A DNA stretch of 64,000 nt from Diatrype stigma (taxonomy: Eukaryota; Ascomycota; Sordariomycetes; Xylariales; Diatrypaceae): contig JAKJXP020000033.1 of the NCBI GenBank assembly GCA_022225965.2, positions 186,001 to 250,000 of the forward strand. Reading direction: 5' to 3'. The translations under genes and the position numbers were made by a program. Of this stretch, positions 57,000 through 64,000 are shown in pieces; the stretch's first letter is position 1; every line of letters starts with the position of its first letter. The notes below the pieces were generated by a model. The model made no database searches, was not told the DNA's origin, and worked only from the letters and a program-made list of their open reading frames with translations.

Positions 57000-58756
57000 A
57001 TGTCTCTCTTTAAATTCGCCGCGTGCGTGTCCACGCTTCTAGCACCGGTGCTAGCTATCACCGTCGACACGACTGACGATGCCTACACTGTTAACACCGA
57101 CAGCGGCAATGGCTTCAAGGCGACCATCAGCAGGTCAAGCTGCGACATCACGTCGCTCATCTACCGTGGGACTGACTATCAGTACTCCAGCCAGGGTAGC
57201 CACATCGCTTCCGGCTTAGGGTCTTCTGTCAGTGTCTCTTACACCACGCAAGGTAGGCAGACAGACAAAACACGGTGCGATGGGAATTTTGAGCAGGCGG
57301 ACGCTAAACATATAAAATAGACACCTACGTTATTGTCCAGTGCGTTGCAGCGAGTGGCGGCTTCGACTTGACCCATTACCTGGTGTTTCAGGATGCTGCG
57401 GACACCATATACATGGCCACCAACACGAACGCCGAGCCAGAAGTAGGAGAGCTGCGTTTCATCTTCCGTCTCACGGAACTGACCGAGGCTTCTCCGTTCC
57501 CCGACGTTTCCAACACAGCCGGCAGTTCGTCCACTGTCGAGGGATCTGACGTCTTCGTCGTAGACGGCCAGACCCGCAGCAAGTTCTACTCGTCGGAGCG
57601 CTTCATCGACGACTCGGTGTACTGCGCCACCGACTCGGGCGCGTCGGTGCACGCGTGCTGGGTGCGGCCGAATCACCAGGCGACGGAGAAGAGCTCGGGC
57701 GGGCCGTTCTTCCGCGACATCGACCTCAACTACGGCGGCGACTACCACTCCGTGACGTACTACATGAACTCGAACCACGCGCAGACGGAAGCATACCGGC
57801 AGGGGTTCCATGGGCCGTACGTGTTCACGTTCACACGCAGCGGAACCCCCACGGCGAGCTCGTATGACGTGTCGTTCTTCGACGATCTCGGGCTCGACGG
57901 TTACGTGGCCGCGTCGGGCCGCGGCACCGTCTCCGGAAAGGCGTCGGGCGTGTCGACCGACGTCGCCACCGTCGTGCACTGGTACAACGACGACTACCAA
58001 TACTGGGCGTACACGGACTCGTCGCGAGGTTTCACCTCTCCGCCCATGGCAGCCGGCAGCTACACGCAGGCGCTGTACCAGGGCGAGCTGCTCGCGGCAA
58101 CGGCAACAGTTTCCGTCACGGCGGGCGGTACGACCACAGCCGACATTGCGGCCGACAACACCATCCTGACGGATACGAAGCGCACCACCATCTTTCAGCT
58201 GGGCGACTACGACGGCCAGCCGACGGGCTTCCTCAACGCCGACAAGCAGCAACGCATGCACCCGTCCGACAGCCGGATGGCGGACTGGGCGCCGGCTTCG
58301 GTGGCGTCGACCGACGCGGCCGCGTTTCCTATGGCTATCTTTTCCGCCGTCAACGATGGGCAGAAGATTACCTTCTCGCTCGATTCGGCTGTTGATGGCG
58401 AGGCCACACTCCGCATTGCGACTACGCTGGCCTTTGCTAGCGGTCGCCCCCAGGGCTCCGTCAATGACTTCCAGTGCGACGCGCCCGCCGCACCCACCAA
58501 GATCGACAGCCGTGGCGTCACGCGCGGCACCTACCGCGGCCTCGGCGAGGTCTATGAGTGCACCGTCCCCGCCGGCACCCTCGTCAGCGGCGACAACACC
58601 GTCACTATCAACGTCATCTCCGGCAGCAGCGGCGATACCTTCTTGAGCCCGAATGTGGTGAGTATAACCACCCCATTGCCTTCTTGGCTATCTACACTCA
58701 CAAGCTAATGATACCCCCTGTCGCAGGTCTTCGATGCCGTTGAGCTTTTCTACTAA
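57000..58756 (+). CDS. Secreted rhamnogalacturonan lyase (polysaccharide lyase family 4)
   Basis: Three exons, 57000-57252, 57321-58657 and 58727-58756, encoding 539 residues; the last exon supplies only VFDAVELFY and stop. Residues 1-19 (MSLFKFAACVSTLLAPVLA) are a signal peptide. The catalytic domain follows: NGFKATISRSSCDITSLIYR, THYLVFQDAADTIYMATNT and YSSERFIDDSVYC. Next come GPFFRDIDLNYGGDYHSVTY and NSNHAQTEAYRQGFHGPYVF. Then there is a fibronectin-III-like segment (LYQGELLAATATVSVTAGG) and a carbohydrate-binding-like domain with FQLGDYDGQPTGFLNAD. The protein cleaves alpha-1,4 bonds between rhamnose and galacturonate in the pectin backbone RG-I by beta-elimination, outside the cell. Family length and domain order are normal. 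An upstream in-frame Met at 56907 belongs to the leader. Confidence 0.93.
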
Positions 58757-59516
58757 GAGAGCCAGTATGCTTGCTTAACGTCGCCGTCGTTAGAGGAGTA
58801 ATAGCACCGGTGCATTTCTCTCGTTACCTGTGGACTTCACCAGCAAGAGCAGCAAACTGCTTTCCCCCGTTATCGATATTATCTTGAGCCTGTATTTATT
58901 CTTGTCGCATTGTACATATATATCAGCCGACGATGGTTTGCCCTTTTACCATAACAAGAAATGAAAAAGTTCCGACGACCTCCAGGCTCCAGCCTTTACT
59001 TCTCGTCCTGGTCATATCTTGATATTTTATATGTATGCAGCACGGGTCAGTCACACCCCAAATCCCAAATCCCTATGGCTGCACTTCGTAGACTGGCCTA
59101 CGATGCTATTCTAGTACGTGGTCACATACCCAAGAAGAGTTGGTATATGGTGGATAGCCATCAACTTATCTATTTGTGGTAAGTATTCGCGCTGTCAGCA
59201 TTTAGTTCGCCCAACTCGACTGACTGTGCCGCCGAGACGCATAACTCGAACACAAATTGAGTTTAGAGGCTTGCGTATTTGTCAATCCTGCGGCGCAGGG
59301 ATTCTCAATAGGTACAGCGTAGATTTTACAGGTCATAATAGGTCACCTCCCTTATTGCTACAGGAGGGCTTCATGAACATTTTCTTCCTTTATCCATCCC
59401 GAACTCTTGGCGCGTCTCTGCACCTTGGCGTACCCCTTAGCATTGCTGGGCCGCAACATACGCTACACTCAATTATCCTACGGTGCATCTATCGTCCGCT
59501 GATCATTCACAATAAG
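58757..59516. other. Intergenic region
   Basis: 3' flank of the lyase and promoter of the next gene. The 59118-59516 part is an in-frame open extension of the next gene without coding character. Confidence 0.5.
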
Positions 59517-60650
59517 ATGGGATCCGCGAAGGAGGCAGCGGCGAGTCAAGACGCGGGGCAGGCTCAGGATCCAGACCCGGATCAACTCCCATCGTATGCC
59601 GAAGCCAGCTCAGCCTCCATTGCGCAGGCCGCGTCCTCGAGTGCCGGGCAGCAGCAGCAATCTAGTACTCCGCGCGGTAAGGGACCTGCTGCAGGCCCCA
59701 CGGTCGCATCGCCCTTCGACTTCTCGTCCTTAGAAGCGTCGCCGCCCTACGCGTTAGCCGACCAATCAGCCCTACATAAGCCCATCGCGATCCCACAGGC
59801 GCACCCGGACCCGGCATCACCGTTCCTGGTGGCGTACGCGCCAGCACTTCTGGGGTATGGGATCCCCGGCGAGAGTTGGGACTCGTTCCTAGAGACGGTG
59901 TCGGCGTTCCTGGCGGCGCGCGTGTCGGAACGGGCGCTGGCGCACGCGGCCGACATCGGCCGCGCAGTCGGCAACGTTCCCTTGGGCATCGGCAAGACCG
60001 TGGCCAACCGCGCCCGGCACCTCGGCCACAGCATCAGCGAGCGCGCGAAACATGGCGATATCCTCGGTGTGGCGCGCGGCGTCATCGGCGGCGCAGTCTC
60101 CCTGCCCGTCGGGGCAGCGCTCGGGGCCGTGGGGGCTGCCGTGCGCTTGCCTGGCTCTGCGGCCGTCGCCGTCACCCGCAAGCCGCAGACGCCGCGCGAG
60201 CGCGTCGACGCGTATCTCGCCGTCGCGAATAAGGACTGGTTCGGACCGCGGGGGCTGCATACGCGTATCCTCGACACGGCGCAGCTCGCGCAGTTCGTGG
60301 GCGCGCCTGGTAGCGAGGCGGGCGATGGCGAGAAGGCAGGGCAGCACCTCATCGACATTGCGGGCCACGCCAGGCCGAACCAGCCCGTGGAGACGCAACT
60401 GGAGACGCTGGAGCGGTACATCGGTGAGCTGGAGGTCATTGGCAGTGCGGCGAGCTTGGAGATTGGTCTGGAGAGCTTGTGGTTGGTTGTGCTCCGGAAG
60501 GAGGAGAAGGATAAGGTGAGGGAGAAGGAGAGGAATAAGGAGAAGGAGAAGGAGAGGGAAAGGGAGAAGAAAGAGAAAGAGAAGAAGAAAAAGGAGCAGG
60601 AAAGGGAAAAGGAGAGAGCGAAAGAGAATGATAAGGTCGTTATTGACTGA
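59517..60650 (+). CDS. Unrecognised protein with Ala/Gly-rich core and highly charged coiled-coil tail
   Basis: Single exon; 377 residues from MGSAKEAAASQDAG (ATG 59517, purine at -3). The open frame extends 133 codons further upstream, but that part looks like leader. Residues 1-75 are Ser/Ala/Gln-rich and contain LPSYAEASS. Residues about 100-230 hold LLGYGIPGESWDSFLETVSA and GVARGVIGGAVSLPVGAALG. The second is a glycine-zipper-like, possibly membrane-associating stretch. Residues about 240-340 are helical. The last ~45 residues are almost only Lys, Glu and Arg with short EK repeats and would form a single charged helix. I do not recognise the family and give no function; the LPSYAEA and glycine-rich parts occur in uncharacterised ascomycete proteins. 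Confidence 0.72.
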   Translation: MGSAKEAAASQDAGQAQDPDPDQLPSYAEASSASIAQAASSSAGQQQQSSTPRGKGPAAGPTVASPFDFSSLEASPPYALADQSALHKPIAIPQAHPDPASPFLVAYAPALLGYGIPGESWDSFLETVSAFLAARVSERALAHAADIGRAVGNVPLGIGKTVANRARHLGHSISERAKHGDILGVARGVIGGAVSLPVGAALGAVGAAVRLPGSAAVAVTRKPQTPRERVDAYLAVANKDWFGPRGLHTRILDTAQLAQFVGAPGSEAGDGEKAGQHLIDIAGHARPNQPVETQLETLERYIGELEVIGSAASLEIGLESLWLVVLRKEEKDKVREKERNKEKEKEREREKKEKEKKKKEQEREKERAKENDKVVID

Positions 60651-61181
60651 TCATGACTGTTCAATTATGCTACTTCTGACTTGCTGGCGTACGTGACCTA
60701 CTGTTTCACCCCAAGGGTAATGCCAGGGAAAATATAAAGATTAGAAATTCCCTTACATTTGGAGATACCTAGGTAGGCTCAGAGAGCCTGTGTTCAAAAC
60801 GGCAGCCACAATGTCTATGCCGAACAGAGCCCTTATTGTCATCACCTTCCGCCTTGAGTGTGGATCACTACTATTGGGATTTTTTCTCTTGGTAGCATGA
60901 TCGCCTGATCTTTACGGACAATGGACTTCACAGCTATAGTTGGGGCTGCGACTTTCGCCCATGACACTCACTTTATAATAGTGATGGGATACTGGCTGAG
61001 ATAAAATGAGTGTATTATAATGAGATAGTCTTTACATGTGTTCCTTAGGAGATGAGCCATCCCCCCTCTTGCATTCCTTGATCCCCCCAATCCCCACCCC
61101 CCTCCACATTCTGCAGACGATAACACGGGTAGTACATCTTCATACGCCAAATTCAACCAAAATGGCTGGTCTTCATTTTTC
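60651..61181. other. Intergenic region between convergent genes
   Basis: 3' flanks of the coiled-coil protein and terpene synthase genes. No gene seen. Confidence 0.5.
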
Positions 61182-62773
61182 TCACAGAGTGACGAGGACT
61201 CCACCCCGTGTAGACTCGACATTGAGTTTGTACCTATTGGATTTCAAGCTACATTCAGTTAGCACCTGCGCTACACTGTAGCCATTGCTCATTGCAAAAC
61301 CACTTACGCGAAGTTGAGATTGCCCGTACAGGCATATTTGCAGGTATCAACGAACTTCTGAACATCCACTCTCAGTCTTGGGTCGGATGAATAGCGCTGC
61401 AGGATTTCCTTCTCGGCCGCATCCATTCGTTGCACTGAACTTTTGACCATTTCTGTTGCTTGGTCAACGGCAGCCTGGATCGATCCATGTCTCAGAAATA
61501 GCAGGGGCACTAGTTGGTCGACTTCCCCTTGTGCCTAAATGTCAAGGAACATGGTTAACACCTAGCAATAGACGTAAGTAGTACGTGCAGATTGAGACTG
61601 ACCACCTCCTTTTTCATGGAGAAGATGTCGTTCGTACTGGATTCGTCAGAAATAAGCAGCACAACAAGAAAAAACTAGGGAGGATACATACATCGATATG
61701 ATTATGTTTGTCTCATGCCATATCTTCTGCATTTCATCGCTCTCCATTACCTCCTGAGGGAGCTCGATTCCGAGGGCATATCTATCAAATGTCAGCATCC
61801 GCGCCTCCTTTGGTAGAATATTACACGAACTCGTGGAGGGCCAAGCATGGGAGAATACCACTAGTCCCCATCCTGCAGGACATATATTCCTCGGGGCTTG
61901 GGATGCGGTGTTGTATCTTGAGCGCTTGCTCTTGCTCGGTCATCTTGATATAGAAGTGCATTTCGCGGACAAACGTGTCTCGCTGGCCTATATCAACCGG
62001 TTATTAGGGCTCAATCCAAATGAATACTAGATACAGGGACCGGCATGCGGCGAACAACATACTAGGACTGCAATGCATTCTCACGGCCTGGGCGATTCGG
62101 TTGAAGCCGACAATGATGGGGTTCCTGGAGATTTGGGAAAGTCTGTGCTCGGTAGCTCCCGCTATGCTTGCGTCTATGTATGCAACAGTTTCCGCGCGAA
62201 ATTGCCGTGCCTTTTCTGCATCATGTACCATAGAAGAGTACTCGTGTGAATCGAACTCTGATTTGTGTGAGTATAAGGTAAAAAATAGGTGGGAGTTGTA
62301 AAGAAGTTCGCACCATCATCCCAACAGAAGAGCTATTGCTATAGTTAGCATCGGGCCTTCAACAGGGTCTCTTCATCTTACCCAAACTCCCACATGGGTC
62401 ACGATACATAGGGGTTCGAGTGGTGGGTAAGGCCACCAGGATGCCCCAAATAAGGCGTAGTAGCCTGACTTCATCTTGCGAAGCCGCCCTTGGTCCTCTT
62501 CGCGAGGCAACATCCTATCTAATGTATTAGCAGCCACATCTGCCAATGCGCAATATGGCATTCTTACGACTCAAGCATCTTGTGCACATCGTCGCTGAGC
62601 GCGTTTACTTCGGGATTGACCCCGGAAGGCCAGTGCTGCATCAAATGCTGGAAATCAGGGATTCTGAAGGAGCAGCCTTGAATGGCTGCGAGAAGGGTCT
62701 GTCGAGGATCTATAGCTGGTGAGGCCACTTGGGCCTCTACGTGGAAGCCATTAGGCGAAGTAAGGACTGCCAT
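61182..62773 (-). CDS. Class I terpene synthase (sesquiterpene-cyclase-like)
   Basis: Nine exons, high to low: 62773-62568, 62514-62382, 62332-62314 (19 nt), 62257-62063, 61987-61825, 61781-61692, 61636-61603, 61534-61308 and 61233-61182, encoding 372 residues. The N-terminus has IPDFQHLMQHWPSGVNPEVN, then ASWWPYPPLE, and LFCWDDEFDSHEYS with the metal-binding DDEFD (118-122), which spans the 19-nt exon. SCRMGTSG holds the Arg sensor (about 223), and IWHETNIIISITNDIFSMKK ends in the NSE triad (N271, S275, E279). GNLNFAYKLNVESTRG stands at the C-terminus where RY is usual. All exon phases agree. The protein is soluble; it ionises a prenyl diphosphate, most likely farnesyl diphosphate, with Mg2+ and cyclises it. 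No P450 or prenyltransferase lies beside it within the window, but the right side is not fully seen. Confidence 0.9.
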
Positions 62774-64000
62774 AGCGCCGTGAATTCTGAAATCGCGGAA
62801 GGATTGCGAGGTGTTATGTCTTGCATTGGTAGAATAATGGTCACTTCTGTTGGTTCTTCCACATTCAATAATCGGTGAAGAAAGCGGGCCCTTTTATATT
62901 ACTACAAATGGATTTAGTCTTCAAGCTATACCTGTCAAAATCCCCCTTACTCGTTTTAGTGCCGCCTATGCCATAACAGATGCGCTTCCAAGCTACCACC
63001 CACTTATTCGGAAATTTCGCCCCATAGCCAAGTTCCCATTACAAGTTAGTGGACAATCACTGGTTTGTTTTTTGCCCCATGGGGTTTGTAGATTCCTCAT
63101 GGTTCTTTATTTACTAACTATGTTATCTGGTTCTTTACATTGGGACATTTCTATGTCAGGCCAGGTTATGTCCTATAATATTATAATTATGATACGAATT
63201 TCTTTTATTTTTATATTATTCTTTATTTTGATATATCTTATTAAACCTTTATGTTACGTATTACACATCGCAATCTTTTTCTTTTTAATAAATAATTCAC
63301 CGGCGGGTTATTAGTGGTGCCTCAGTGATGTCTTCTTATTCGTAAGCCTCATAACAGATACAATAATACCGAGCAGCGGTTTCACGATGAATTGTGTAAG
63401 TGTAACATCATAAGCAACCTCGAACTAGTTATATCAATCATTGGGTCAGTCTGCACACTCCGTATCTTGGGAGGTGCTTGTGGAGTGCTGCTTAATAAGT
63501 TACAGTCACAAAGGGGTCACACAGGGGTCACACAGGTGCGACAGCGGCCAGCCGGTGGCGCAGGGCTTTCAGATCCTCCGCAAGTTTACCAATACAAAAT
63601 AAGGAATCTCGGCCTCTTACTGATCATGGATTATATCCATGCAGTCAGCATCTTACATCGCTAGTTGCTAACACCTCGCTTTTCCCTGATATTGTACCTC
63701 CCGAATGATTTATCATAGACCATGCAAAACATTCTGACGGGGGTAGGCGTGATAAGCACTAATATAACCGCGTTTCATCACGCCAACCCATTAACGAAGT
63801 TCCCTTATGAAAATCGCTGGTGAGATTTCTACGAGCTTACAGATTCAAATGGTTGGATATTAGGTATGGATGTTTGTGTGCATATGTTGGCATTAGTAAA
63901 AAGTGGCATACCGAGTAGGCTTAACGCAGATCCTAGATACCTCAACAAGTTCCTACACTGTTTCAAAGTACACTAGATGAGCACATTCAAGAAATCCTTG
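62774..64000. other. Intergenic region to window edge
   Basis: Upstream region of the terpene synthase. The stretch 63120-63300 is AT-rich and gives a hydrophobic open frame (62850-63314, plus) of unconvincing composition. No supported gene. Confidence 0.45.

Noticed and set aside
57239..58261. 340-residue open frame opposite the rhamnogalacturonan lyase
   Set aside because: Antisense shadow of a GC-rich coding exon; Val/Arg/His-rich composition and no motif.
23498..62773. One large biosynthetic cluster from the ALDH gene to the terpene synthase
   Set aside because: A conserved housekeeping block and two transposons separate the ends, so a single cluster is not supported.
62850..63314. 154-residue hydrophobic plus-strand frame near the right edge
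   Set aside because: Its hydrophobic end comes from an AT-rich tract (Ile/Phe/Leu from T-rich codons), and there is no start or splice support.

Overview
The window reads as nuclear DNA of a filamentous ascomycete (Pezizomycotina). Genes carry short (43-180 nt) GT-AG introns with CTAAC/CTGAC branch points. Tryptophan synthase is the fungal alpha-beta fusion. Three genes encode fungal-type SAT4/PTH11-like rhodopsin-domain proteins, and an AT-rich Ty1/copia element carries the C-to-T/G-to-A decay expected of repeat-induced point mutation (RIP). Genus cannot be told from the sequence alone. Gene models were spliced by hand; every multi-exon model given as intact keeps one open frame through all its junctions.

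Layout. 0.3-0.8 kb: a small membrane protein. 1.16-3.62 kb: a compact LTR element with no coding capacity, identical 162-bp LTRs and a 5-bp target duplication, sitting at the 3' end of a decayed gene (3.6-5.0 kb). 6.1-22.2 kb: accessory genes, namely three rhodopsin-domain proteins (6.1, 18.0 and 20.8 kb), an MFS sugar transporter (8.1 kb), an unrecognised nuclear-type protein (13.8 kb) and a small charged protein with an ALY/REF-like C-terminal motif (16.8 kb). 23.5-29.6 kb: an aldehyde dehydrogenase, a UbiA-superfamily membrane enzyme with atypical first metal motif, and a cytochrome P450 transcribed divergently from the UbiA gene. This looks like a minimal terpenoid-type biosynthetic group. 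30.6 kb: an F-box-like protein with an acidic tail.

32.8-43.7 kb is a housekeeping block: mitochondrial aspartate aminotransferase (with an apparent 3-nt microexon), an unrecognised fungal protein, a decayed protein kinase gene, mitochondrial ribosomal protein bL28m, and bifunctional tryptophan synthase. 44.7-46.2 kb: an F-box/ankyrin protein. 48.0-55.0 kb: a dead copia element with intact boundaries (TSD ATATG) that splits a short host reading frame. Its 3' LTR contains a nested 528-bp hAT-like MITE (TSD GCTGATAT). 57.0-62.8 kb: a secreted PL4 rhamnogalacturonan lyase, a protein with a highly charged coiled-coil tail, and a nine-exon class I terpene synthase with DDEFD and NDxxSxxxE motifs.

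The genes suggest a plant-associated or saprotrophic lifestyle (pectin side-chain degradation, sugar uptake, surface-sensing-type receptors, terpenoids). The UbiA/P450/ALDH group and the terpene synthase are 31 kb apart with housekeeping genes between them, so I treat them as separate loci.
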